From contig NZ_JAGIKV010000024.1 of assembly GCF_017874615.1 (NCBI RefSeq), positions 42,818 to 106,817 on the forward strand: DNA of 64,000 nucleotides, read 5' to 3'. Position numbers and translations under genes: made by a program. This DNA is from Paenibacillus xylanexedens (GTDB lineage Bacteria; Bacillota; Bacilli; Paenibacillales; Paenibacillaceae). This document shows positions 52,297 through 60,970 of the stretch, piece after piece (the first letter of the stretch is position 1; each line of letters starts with the position of its first letter). The notes below the pieces were generated by a model. The model worked only from the letters and a program-made list of their open reading frames with translations. It searched no databases and was not told the origin of the DNA.

Positions 52297-52977
52297 ATGA
52301 ACATGTCAGAAATGAAAACGCTTGAAACTGCAATGAGTTATGCACCTATTTTGATGTTTGACAGAGCCGAACCTTTTTATCCTGATTTTGTTGGCATTTC
52401 TGTATTGCATCAATCGGGGCCTTCACCATCGTTCAGAAGGGACATTAAGTTTCCGACCAAGGTAGTACAATATGTAATTGAATATGCAATCTGGTGGGAT
52501 TATGAGATTGGACATCTGTATGAAATGGAGCATGTATGGGTTTATGTGGGTCATGACGGAGAGGTAGTAGACTGTGAAGCCAGCTTTCATGGGAAGGTGC
52601 TGCGTGGATTATTGAAGGAACGGGTCAATGTGGTTGGACATCATGTATGTCTGTACTCACAGCCTGGCAAACATGCTTTCTCACCACTTCCGGTTGTATT
52701 TGAGTTGTTGCCAAACCTGTATAGTGCAGCAGGTGCCGAAGCTGGATGTGATGGGCTACTTGTGAATGAGTTGTTTCAAGATTATTTTGAAACAAATGAA
52801 CAGATCGATGATCAGGTAGAGCGTTATCTGCAGACCAAAGCGTTTGTACCTACCATGGAGTTCGAAGAATATTTATTAAAACCGGAGATGTTCATGACGT
52901 GGGATAATCTGTTTGGTATTATTCCGCACAGGATTAAGGACCGCCTAATGGAACTGGAGCAGCTATATAACACATAA
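52297..52977 (+). CDS. uncharacterised aromatic-rich protein
   Basis: 226 residues, cytosolic. Contains APILMFDRAEPFYPDFVGISVLH, IEYAIWWDYEIGHLYEMEHVWVYVGHDGEVVDCEASFHGKVL and FSPLPVVFELLPN. The pattern of an aromatic APIL-x-F start and the E-H-x-x-V-Y-V...S-x-H-G block is reminiscent of DUF946/Vps62-type beta proteins, but the match is too weak to name it. His, Glu and Asp residues in that block could bind metal. AATGGAGGAC precedes the ATG. Monocistronic between terminators. Confidence 0.7.
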   Translation: MNMSEMKTLETAMSYAPILMFDRAEPFYPDFVGISVLHQSGPSPSFRRDIKFPTKVVQYVIEYAIWWDYEIGHLYEMEHVWVYVGHDGEVVDCEASFHGKVLRGLLKERVNVVGHHVCLYSQPGKHAFSPLPVVFELLPNLYSAAGAEAGCDGLLVNELFQDYFETNEQIDDQVERYLQTKAFVPTMEFEEYLLKPEMFMTWDNLFGIIPHRIKDRLMELEQLYNT

Positions 52978-53033
52978 ATAATTAGTTTTAAACGGGTTTT
53001 ATGTTAATTTAAAGTGTATTTTTTCGCTTCAGG

Positions 53034-53067
53034 ACCAAACTTTGTTGACTCGGGTTTGGTTTTTTTT
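53034..53067 (+). terminator. terminator of the uncharacterised gene
   Basis: CCAAAC / GTTTGG stem followed by eight T. 53068-53526 is very AT-rich and noncoding, holding the promoter region of the chemotaxis genes. Confidence 0.75.
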
Positions 53068-53526
53068 ATGGGAAAATGGACTCAGTATAAGTAATCATTT
53101 ATTAGACTTAGGTCTTGAAATGTTGAGTGTGTACAGCAAAAATACATAATTTTTTGTGTAGACAATGATATTTGTTAGACCTAAGAACTATACAACTTCT
53201 TATATATATAAAAGAAGATCATCTCACATGAAATTTTTGTATGTAGATGTATGTGGAAGTCAATACAGAATGTTGAATATACGTATATATGTAAGTAGGA
53301 ATAACAATTAAATAGGTAAAAAGTATAATTTATATTAAAAAGAAGATTCTTTATATCTGAAATAAAAATTCATAATAGTGCAAATTTATAGAAATAAAAA
53401 TCTCCTATTCAGTTTTAATATATTTATGTCGAAATAGATCGTAAGTTGTCTGGAGCGCGATCTAGAGAAGGGTTTACCAAGCGTTATATACATAACTGGA
53501 CACTAAGATGCCTAGGAGGAGATTAC

Positions 53527-55116
53527 ATGAAGTGGTTTGGAAATTTGAAAACAGCAACAAAGATTATCTCAGCATTTTTAGTTGTGTCGATAATCCTAGC
53601 GGGGCTTGGCGTCTACTCTGTAGTAACATTGAGAAGTACGAATGAACGAATGCAAGAGATGTATAACAACAATCTAATCTCTGTAAAAGAATTATCCTCT
53701 GCTCAGATTGATTATCAAAGAATGCGTGTGAACGTGCGTGATTTGAGCTTCGAAACCGTTGAAACCGAAAAAACTCGGATCACGGAAAACATTGCTTCGA
53801 TTCGTCAGAGTGTGAATGATCGCCTGGCTATCTATCGTCCGCTTGCAACAACCCCTGAAGAAATAGAATTACTCCGTAATTTTGATGCGGAATATCCAGG
53901 ATATTTAACAATGTTTGAACGAGCAACTAATCTGGCTGTCGCAGATGATCAAAGTGCCTTTAATACCTACCTTAAAATTGAGCTTAAACCACAAGGGGAC
54001 AAAATTGTTGAGCTCCTTACCAATTTGATCGACGTTAATGAAAGTTTGGCTGAACAGGCGAATATACAATCTCAGGCTGCCTATTCACAAGCATTTAAAG
54101 TAACGATAATTCTTGTGGTTCTGTCTGTTCTCTTCAGTATTCTCATTGGATATATCATCTCTCGCTCCATTTCGAAGCCACTCATGGCTATGCTGGGTCT
54201 AGCTAAGGAAGTTGCCAACGGAAATCTGACCCTTAAATCAAACATCTCCAGCAAAGATGAAGTGGGTCAACTAGCCGCGGCACTGAATCGGATGGTTGAT
54301 AATCTGAAAGAGTTAATTAACAATATCGTGATGAACTCCCAAAGTGTTGCTGCTTCTTCGGAACAGATCTCAGCCAGTACACAGGAAATTGCGAGCACCA
54401 GCACAAGCCAATCCAGTGAGGCGGGAAATATCTCCGAATTGTTCAAAGAGCTTTCACTTGCCATCAACTCCGTCGCTGCAAGTGCGGAAGAAGCGGCTGA
54501 ACTGTCCAACGATACGGTGAAGACTGCCCGTGAAGGTGGAATTGTTGTACAGACTTCATTGGAAGGTATGCAAGCTGTTAATACAAAAATGACCAAGCTT
54601 GAAGATGATTCTCGTAAAATCGGTGACATCATTGAAGTGATTGACGATATTGCTGAGCAGACCAATCTGCTCGCGCTGAATGCTGCAATTGAAGCTGCGC
54701 GGGCGGGAGAACAAGGACGAGGATTCGCCGTAGTAGCAGATGAAGTCCGGAAGCTTGCCGAACGAAGTGGCGAGGCGACCAAAGAAATTACAGCCATCAT
54801 CAAAGCAATGCAGGAAAATACGAGACAAAGTGTGCAAGCCGTAGCAGCCAGTGTTGAGCAGTCTTCCGTGACTGGACAGGCGTTTGATCAGATCATTGAT
54901 ATGGTCAATAACTCCTCACAGAAAGTAAACGAAATTGCTGCTGCATGCGAAGAGGAAGCAGCCCAAGCCGCAGAAGTGATGAGCTCTGTTGAATCCATCT
55001 CGGCTTCCAGTGAGGAATCCGCGGCTGCATCGGAAGAGACGGCGGCAACATGCCAATCTCTGGCACGTCTGGCGGAAGAGCTGGCAAATTCGGCAGCTGC
55101 CTTCAAAACAAATTAA
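53527..55116 (+). CDS. methyl-accepting chemotaxis protein
   Basis: 529-residue membrane receptor. Membrane helices about 13-33 and 190-213 bracket a four-helix-bundle ligand domain (about 35-188, of the 4HB_MCP type: NERMQEMYNNNLISVKELSSAQIDYQRMR). HAMP about 215-268, then the signalling domain with the tip sequence EQTNLLALNAAIEAARAGEQGRGFAVVADEVRKLAE (about 378-413). No CheR-docking pentapeptide at the C-terminus. CTAGGAGGAG precedes the chosen ATG. First gene of an MCP-CheW-CheA unit. Confidence 0.93.
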   Translation: MKWFGNLKTATKIISAFLVVSIILAGLGVYSVVTLRSTNERMQEMYNNNLISVKELSSAQIDYQRMRVNVRDLSFETVETEKTRITENIASIRQSVNDRLAIYRPLATTPEEIELLRNFDAEYPGYLTMFERATNLAVADDQSAFNTYLKIELKPQGDKIVELLTNLIDVNESLAEQANIQSQAAYSQAFKVTIILVVLSVLFSILIGYIISRSISKPLMAMLGLAKEVANGNLTLKSNISSKDEVGQLAAALNRMVDNLKELINNIVMNSQSVAASSEQISASTQEIASTSTSQSSEAGNISELFKELSLAINSVAASAEEAAELSNDTVKTAREGGIVVQTSLEGMQAVNTKMTKLEDDSRKIGDIIEVIDDIAEQTNLLALNAAIEAARAGEQGRGFAVVADEVRKLAERSGEATKEITAIIKAMQENTRQSVQAVAASVEQSSVTGQAFDQIIDMVNNSSQKVNEIAAACEEEAAQAAEVMSSVESISASSEESAAASEETAATCQSLARLAEELANSAAAFKTN

Positions 55117-55140
55117 TAAAATTGAATTGAGGGTGAATTG

Positions 55141-55566
55141 ATGTCTTCACTTCAGAAGGAACAATATATTGAACTGTCTGTAGGTGCAGAGACCTGCGCC
55201 ATTCGAATCGAAGAAATTCACGAAATTATTAAAATGCTCAGCATTACAGATATTCCATTTAGCCGTCCAGAGATCAAAGGGGTAGTTAATCTGCGTGGCA
55301 AGGTTGTATGTGTGATGAGTCTGCGGAACCTGCTGGGTATGCCGGATGAACCGGACACCAGAGCGACGCGTATTATCGTAGTTCGACATCAGGATGAATA
55401 TATTGGCTTGATCGTGGATCGTGTGAACAAGGTAACCACATATTCGGAAATACATCCGCCAACCGAAGGTTATGGTCGTAACCGTGAAGGGTTTTTCCAT
55501 GGTGTCGGTCAACAGGAAGACAAGCTTGTGGGCATTTTGAAACTGGACGAAATATTGGGCGGTTAG
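55141..55566 (+). CDS. cheW: CheW chemotaxis coupling protein
   Basis: 141 residues of the CheW fold: two beta barrels with SVGAETCAIRIEEIHEII, INLRGKVVCVMSLRNLLG-type NLRGKV core (about 50-68), and GLIVDRVNKV (about 98-107). It links the receptor to CheA. Start at ATG 55141 (GAGGGTGA 4 bases upstream); a TTG just before it is less likely. It lies 21 bases after the receptor stop and 14 before cheA. Confidence 0.92.
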   Translation: MSSLQKEQYIELSVGAETCAIRIEEIHEIIKMLSITDIPFSRPEIKGVVNLRGKVVCVMSLRNLLGMPDEPDTRATRIIVVRHQDEYIGLIVDRVNKVTTYSEIHPPTEGYGRNREGFFHGVGQQEDKLVGILKLDEILGG

Positions 55567-55580
55567 GGAGGTATATACGA

Positions 55581-57596
55581 ATGATGGATTTGTCTGCCTA
55601 CCGTGACATCTTTATCGAAGAACTGAATGATCAACTGGAACGTATGGATCAGTCTTTATTGGCATTGGAGCTTTCGCCTTCTGTAGAACTGGTTCAGACG
55701 CTGTTTCGGGCAGCCCATACTATCAAGGGATCAGCATCCACAATGGATTTCCGTGAATTAAGCGACCTTACGCATGAAGTGGAGTATGCTCTTGAGTGGG
55801 TCCGGGAGAAAAAACCGGAGATGACTTCGGAGCTAATTGATACGTTGTTCCGCTCTTTGGACGCCATGAAGGTACTTCGGGATCAGTACATTCGTGGGGA
55901 AGCCTATGCAGATTTTCGAGCAGTAGTACGAGAAATAAAGGATTTAATTCAGACTCCGGCAGTAGTCGGAAAACTTATAATACCTCAATTGCAACCAGCA
56001 GAATCGATTATGGCACAGGTAGCTATTGTGTCAGGCAAGCAGTTATTGTCCATTCATATTGTGCTGGAGCAGAAGTGCATGATGAAGGCGGCCAGATATC
56101 ATATTTTACGACAACGCATTGAGGACATCTGTGGTACGGTTGTCGCTACTTCGCTCATGGAGAGCCAACCGGGCGCGCAGAATGAAGATGATCATTATGG
56201 TCAGTTCATCATCATCGTAGCAACGTCGAAGGACCAACAGCAGCTTAAGGCAGAGCTGTCTTCAGACTCGGATATTCATATGCTGGAGATTGATCCATAT
56301 CTGCTGGAATCCAATGAGGTTGCAGCGACGTCTGCACCACTTGAATTAATCTCTGAAACGGAGCAAACGAAACAAAGCTTGCCTACCGTGAATACAACTG
56401 GGCCGGATGAGAAAGTGAAAGCTGCTCAACCTACAGTTCGTGTAAGTGTTGAGCGTCTGGACCATTTGATGAATTTGGTCGGTGAACTGTTAATTGATCA
56501 GACATCCCTTGCAGATCTGAGTGGATCGGGTGCACGTAAGGAGTCTTCAACACTCATCCGGAGTATTAGTGGTGTATCCGATCATATGGGCAGGGTGATC
56601 AAGGAACTCCAAGAAGGTGTGATAAAGACACGGATGTTACCCATTGATCAACTATTCAGTCGCTTCCCGAGATTGGTTCGTGACCTATCACAGAAGCTGG
56701 GTAAGGATCTGGAACTGGTTATTCAAGGTGGAGAGACTGAGCTTGACCGGATGATTATTGAAGAACTAAGTGACCCGCTGATCCATCTCATCCGCAACAG
56801 TGCTGATCATGGCATTGAAAGTGCAGAGGTTCGGGCGGAGAACGGCAAGCCGTCCAAAGGACGAATTACCTTAACTTCATTTCATGAAGAAAATCATGTT
56901 GTCATTCGTTATTCGGATGACGGCAAAGGTATCGATGGTGAGAAGATCAAAGCTTCGGCTATGGGCAAAGGTATCATTAGTGAGAAACAGGCTGCGCGCT
57001 TAACAACACAGGAAGCTGTGCATCTCATATTTGAGCCTGGCTTCTCGACAGCTTCTTCTGTAAGTGAAGTATCGGGGCGCGGCGTTGGAATGGACATCGT
57101 GCGTAGTCAGATCGGGCGTCTCAACGGTATCATTGATATTGACACAGAGGTTGGTGTTGGTACCACGTTTACGATTCGTCTACCCCTTACTTTGGCGATT
57201 ATTAAAGGTCTGTTAGTCAAAGTGTCGGACCGTGTGCTGATCTTGCCGATGTACAACGTGGCAGAGATTGTTCGAATTTCACCTGAAGATATTCAGATGA
57301 TCCAGGGGCAACAAGCGATCCTGAATCATGGACGAATTGTACCTTTCCACCGACTGTGCGACAGGCTCAACTATCCACGAACGGACCGCAAATCCAAAAC
57401 CATTCCACTAGTGATCGTGCGATCTGTTGATAAAATTGCAGCTTACGCAGTAGATGAGATTATAGGAAATCAGGAAGTCGTTATTAAGACGCTTGGTACG
57501 TATCTGGGAGCGATGAACCATCTATCTGGCGCAACGATCCTCGGTAATGGTAAGGTTGCCCTTATATTGGACGCGTCTTATCTGGTGAGTCATTAA
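55581..57596 (+). CDS. cheA: CheA chemotaxis histidine kinase
   Basis: 671 residues. P1 phosphotransfer domain with His46 in AAHTIKGSA; a central P2-like region (about 150-235); dimer helices P3 (about 280-340); ATPase P4 with NSADHGIES (N box, about 395), DDGKGID (G1, about 447) and GRGVGMD (G2, about 500); P5 CheW-like regulatory domain (about 540-671). Complete in all parts. GGGAGG precedes the ATG. There is no CheY, CheB, CheR or CheC/D in the window, so its output must use regulators encoded elsewhere. Confidence 0.93.
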   Translation: MMDLSAYRDIFIEELNDQLERMDQSLLALELSPSVELVQTLFRAAHTIKGSASTMDFRELSDLTHEVEYALEWVREKKPEMTSELIDTLFRSLDAMKVLRDQYIRGEAYADFRAVVREIKDLIQTPAVVGKLIIPQLQPAESIMAQVAIVSGKQLLSIHIVLEQKCMMKAARYHILRQRIEDICGTVVATSLMESQPGAQNEDDHYGQFIIIVATSKDQQQLKAELSSDSDIHMLEIDPYLLESNEVAATSAPLELISETEQTKQSLPTVNTTGPDEKVKAAQPTVRVSVERLDHLMNLVGELLIDQTSLADLSGSGARKESSTLIRSISGVSDHMGRVIKELQEGVIKTRMLPIDQLFSRFPRLVRDLSQKLGKDLELVIQGGETELDRMIIEELSDPLIHLIRNSADHGIESAEVRAENGKPSKGRITLTSFHEENHVVIRYSDDGKGIDGEKIKASAMGKGIISEKQAARLTTQEAVHLIFEPGFSTASSVSEVSGRGVGMDIVRSQIGRLNGIIDIDTEVGVGTTFTIRLPLTLAIIKGLLVKVSDRVLILPMYNVAEIVRISPEDIQMIQGQQAILNHGRIVPFHRLCDRLNYPRTDRKSKTIPLVIVRSVDKIAAYAVDEIIGNQEVVIKTLGTYLGAMNHLSGATILGNGKVALILDASYLVSH

Positions 57597-57622
57597 TCGT
57601 TAGATAAGCATTATGCAGGCCG

Positions 57623-57665
57623 AAGAGCCTCATCATCCATAACTGGACGGTGGGGCTCTTTGTTG
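57623..57665. terminator. terminator between cheA and the LysR gene
   Basis: AAGAGCC / GGCTCTT stem with TTGTTG. Confidence 0.7.
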
Positions 57666-57687
57666 TACCTTTTGGCATTATGACCAC

Positions 57688-58572
57688 TCAGGATTTGAAA
57701 ATGAGATCCATAAACCGGTTGGCAGCCAGAGAAATCGGCATATTGCGTTTGGTCATAATCCCCACATGGGAAGGGGGGAGCGGGACATCAAGCTGAATTT
57801 CGAAGAGAGAACCTTCCTCCAGCTCTTTGGATATAAATTCACGTGTGACATAGGAAATCCCCAGTCCTCGACGCGCAAACTCAATCAACAGATCAACGCT
57901 ACCAACCTCAATCTCAGGTTTCAACGTGTAATTATAGCTGTTAAACAACTCGGTTATAGCCATCCGAACCCGGCTGTTCCGGGAGAAGAGGATCAGTTGA
58001 TGCTCCAGAAGCATCTCAAGTGTCATGACTTTACCCTTCAACTGAGCATAACGTTCCCCAGCTACAAAACAGTCCTTCAACTGAATACTTTCCCTGACTT
58101 CTAGCTGTGGATCAACAATGGGCATCCGAACAACACCAAGATCAATCTTGCCTTCTTTCAGAAAAGTGATGACTTCCGGCGTAGTTCCATGACTCAGATG
58201 TAGCTTGATATTAGGGTACAAGGTGTGGAATTCCTCTAGATACGCCAGCATGTAATGCTTGAACAGGGAGTCACTGCCACCAATCCGGAGTTCACCATTG
58301 TCGAGATTCTTCAGTGCGGCCATTTTTTCTTCCGCAAGTGAGATCAGAATCTGGGATTGTTCAATATAGGAGTATAGACTGGCACCTTCCTGTGTCAACG
58401 CTACACCCTTGGAATTTCGATAAAACAAGGTAAGACCAAAGCTCTCTTCCAATTGCTTAATGGCATGACTGACGCTGGGTTGAGTGATATACAGTGCTTT
58501 CGCAGCCTGTGTCAAACTTCCGGTTTTGGCGGCCCAATAAAAGACTTTATATAGTTCGTAATTTGTAGTCAT
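57688..58572 (-). CDS. LysR-family regulator divergent from zwf
   Basis: 294 residues. Winged helix-turn-helix at 5-65 (VFYWAAKTGSLTQAAKALYITQPSVSHAIKQLEESFGLTLFYRNSKGV) and an effector-binding domain (about 90-294). Divergent position 112 bases from zwf, together with TATAGCT repeats in the gap, suggests that it controls the pentose-phosphate operon, itself, or both. Effector unknown. No strong ribosome site is evident in the reverse-strand leader. Confidence 0.92.
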   Translation of the reverse strand: MTTNYELYKVFYWAAKTGSLTQAAKALYITQPSVSHAIKQLEESFGLTLFYRNSKGVALTQEGASLYSYIEQSQILISLAEEKMAALKNLDNGELRIGGSDSLFKHYMLAYLEEFHTLYPNIKLHLSHGTTPEVITFLKEGKIDLGVVRMPIVDPQLEVRESIQLKDCFVAGERYAQLKGKVMTLEMLLEHQLILFSRNSRVRMAITELFNSYNYTLKPEIEVGSVDLLIEFARRGLGISYVTREFISKELEEGSLFEIQLDVPLPPSHVGIMTKRNMPISLAANRFMDLIFKS

Positions 58573-58582
58573 AGATGTGGTC

Positions 58583-58623
58583 TATAGCTCCTGTGAAATA
58601 TATTAATTACTTGTATAGCTATA
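58583..58623. promoter_or_regulatory. candidate LysR-type binding repeats
   Basis: TATAGCT at 58583-58589 and again at 58614-58620 within the palindrome TATAGCTATA (58614-58623), 31 bp apart (three turns), between the divergent LysR and zwf starts. A TATAGT box near 58632 may be the zwf -10. Confidence 0.55.
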
Positions 58624-58684
58624 AAACGTATTATAGTGTAACTACAACAAAGAAACCAGAGTTACTTGGAAGGAGAACGGTAAG

Positions 58685-60208
58685 ATGGAACCAACTACCA
58701 TTGTTTTATTTGGTGCTACTGGCGATTTAGCCAAAAGAAAAATATATCCTGCCTTATATAACTTATATCTTGAGCAGAAGCTTCCTGAAACCTTCTCATT
58801 GATTGGTCTGGGGCGTAGAGATTGGTCTGATGAATTCTTTCAGGCACAAGTGGAAAAATCACTTAATGAATTTTCCAGACGCCAGGCTGATCCTGAAGTT
58901 GTGAAGTCATTTGTGAAAGCTTTCCGCTACAGTGTATTGAATATAAGCCATAAGGAAGATTATATAAAGCTGTTGGGATTAGTTGAACAAAGAGAAGCTG
59001 AACTTGGCATTCCGTCCAATCGCTTGTTTTATCTCTCGGTTGGTCCGGAATTTTTCGAACCGATTGCCGAGAACATTCAAGAAAGTGGACTGGGTTCCAC
59101 AGAGGGATGGAAACGCCTCGTTATCGAGAAGCCATTTGGTCACGACCTGCAGTCCGCCAGAGACCTTAATCGCAAATTAAGCGAATCATTCACGGAGGAA
59201 GAGATTTATCGGATTGACCACTATTTGGGCAAACCGATGGTACAGCGTCTGGAGACGTTGCATCAGAGTAACCCAATCATGAAGGCGTTATGGAACAACC
59301 GTTACATCTCCAATGTGCAAATTACGGCGAATGAGACTGTAGGTGTCGAAGAACGTGCATCCTATTATGATCATGTTGGTGCAGTGCGAGACATGTTCCA
59401 GAATCATATGTTGCAATTGCTCATGATGATGGCGATTCAGCTTCCATATAACAGTACATCCGAAAAAGTTGGATTGAAGAAAAAACACATTATGGAATCG
59501 ATCCAGCCGTTACAAAAACAAACTGTGGGCGCAAACATCATCCGTGGACAGTATGCAGAAGGCAACATTCAAGGTAAACCGGTAAATGCTTATACTGCTG
59601 AACCGGGTGTAGCCGAAAATACGATGAATGACACATTCATTGCTGCCAAATTGCAAATTGATGATTTCTTCTGGCGTGGTGTTCCGTTTTACATTCGCAC
59701 GGGTAAAAGAATGAAGGAGAAATCAACACGTATCGTGATTGAATTCAAAGAACCTTCAGGACAGACAAATGTGCTGAAAAACAAGGGTTCCAAGCCAAAC
59801 CTGCTCGTCATTGAGATGAGTCCGGATCAGAGCATGACATTGCAACTGAATGCAAGTGATCCTGAGAATAAAGGTGAATTCAAACCGGTTCACATCGATC
59901 TTTCTCCGGATAAAGGTGACCTCGCGGAAGCTTACGAGAATCTGATTCGTGATGCTTTGCTGGGTGATCCAACTTTCTTTGCCCACTGGGATGAAGTAGA
60001 ATTGTCATGGGCGTGGGTGCAGCCAATTCTGGATGCATTCCAGGAAAATCTGTTACCACTTCACCTGTATCCTGCGGGTAGCTATGGACCGGCTGAGTCA
60101 GATATTATGCTTGAAGAAGAAGGTCACCACTGGTGGTTTGATGAGCCGGCGGATCAGGAGTCTGTAGTTACAAATAGCATACCCTTGGCGGTTAATGCAA
60201 ATCTCTAA
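58685..60208 (+). CDS. zwf: glucose-6-phosphate 1-dehydrogenase
   Basis: Oxidises glucose 6-phosphate to 6-phosphogluconolactone with NADP+, the entry of the pentose phosphate pathway. N-terminal dinucleotide loop GATGDLAKRKIYPAL (about 9-23), catalytic block RIDHYLGKPMVQ (about 177-188, with His and Lys), and EKPFGHD upstream. 507 residues is normal. GGAAGGAGAA precedes the ATG. First gene of the unit zwf-tal-gnd. Confidence 0.97.
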   Translation: MEPTTIVLFGATGDLAKRKIYPALYNLYLEQKLPETFSLIGLGRRDWSDEFFQAQVEKSLNEFSRRQADPEVVKSFVKAFRYSVLNISHKEDYIKLLGLVEQREAELGIPSNRLFYLSVGPEFFEPIAENIQESGLGSTEGWKRLVIEKPFGHDLQSARDLNRKLSESFTEEEIYRIDHYLGKPMVQRLETLHQSNPIMKALWNNRYISNVQITANETVGVEERASYYDHVGAVRDMFQNHMLQLLMMMAIQLPYNSTSEKVGLKKKHIMESIQPLQKQTVGANIIRGQYAEGNIQGKPVNAYTAEPGVAENTMNDTFIAAKLQIDDFFWRGVPFYIRTGKRMKEKSTRIVIEFKEPSGQTNVLKNKGSKPNLLVIEMSPDQSMTLQLNASDPENKGEFKPVHIDLSPDKGDLAEAYENLIRDALLGDPTFFAHWDEVELSWAWVQPILDAFQENLLPLHLYPAGSYGPAESDIMLEEEGHHWWFDEPADQESVVTNSIPLAVNANL

Positions 60209-60244
60209 ACCAAAATAAAAAATATATCTGGAGGTAATTAAATC

Positions 60245-60910
60245 ATGAAATTTTTTATCGATACAGCTAACGTGGAAGATATCCAAAAAGCATACAAAAT
60301 CGGCGTATTGTCTGGCGTAACAACAAACCCATCTTTGGTAGCCAAAGAGGGCGTGAAATTCGAAGATCGTATCGAAGAAATCTTGCGTTTGGTACCTGAA
60401 GTGGAGTCCGTTTCTGCGGAAGTGACACCAGATGCCCTTACTGCTGAAGAAATGATCGCACAAGCAGACGAATTGATCAAAATTAACAACAGCGACAAAA
60501 ACATTACGATCAAATTGCCAATGACACTTGCAGGACTTGAAGCTTGCCGTTACTTGACCAAAAAAGGTGTGAAAACCAACGTAACGTTGATCTTTACTGT
60601 GAACCAGGCCCTTCTCGCTGCTCGTGCTGGTGCGACATATGTATCCCCATTCCTGGGACGTCTTGATGATATCTCCGAGGATGGCGTACAATTGGTTACC
60701 AAAATTGCTGAATTGTTCCGTACACATAACCTGGATGCACAGATTATTGCGGCTTCTGTAAGACATCCGGATCACGTTACACGTGTAGCAATGGCGGGAG
60801 CACATATCGCTACTGTTCCATTCTCCGTCATTGAACAGATCTCCAAACACCCACTGACAGATCAAGGTATGGACAAATTTGCAGCGGACTGGAAAAAAAC
60901 AGTACAATAA
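60245..60910 (+). CDS. tal: transaldolase (small, TalC/FSA-like)
   Basis: 221 residues, the short bacterial type of transaldolase (B. subtilis YwjH class). It begins MKFFIDTANVEDIQKA and has GVTTNPSLV, the Schiff-base lysine in IKLPMT (about 95), and GATYVSPFLGRLDD. It moves a dihydroxyacetone unit between sugar phosphates, linking glycolysis and the pentose phosphate pathway. Codon use is strongly biased, typical of a highly expressed gene. CTGGAGG precedes the ATG. Intergenic gap to zwf is 36 bases. Confidence 0.95.
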   Translation: MKFFIDTANVEDIQKAYKIGVLSGVTTNPSLVAKEGVKFEDRIEEILRLVPEVESVSAEVTPDALTAEEMIAQADELIKINNSDKNITIKLPMTLAGLEACRYLTKKGVKTNVTLIFTVNQALLAARAGATYVSPFLGRLDDISEDGVQLVTKIAELFRTHNLDAQIIAASVRHPDHVTRVAMAGAHIATVPFSVIEQISKHPLTDQGMDKFAADWKKTVQ

Positions 60911-60970
60911 TCTATAACCATTCATTCGTTTCAATTTACTATATAAATAATGGAGTATTGGGAGGACATA

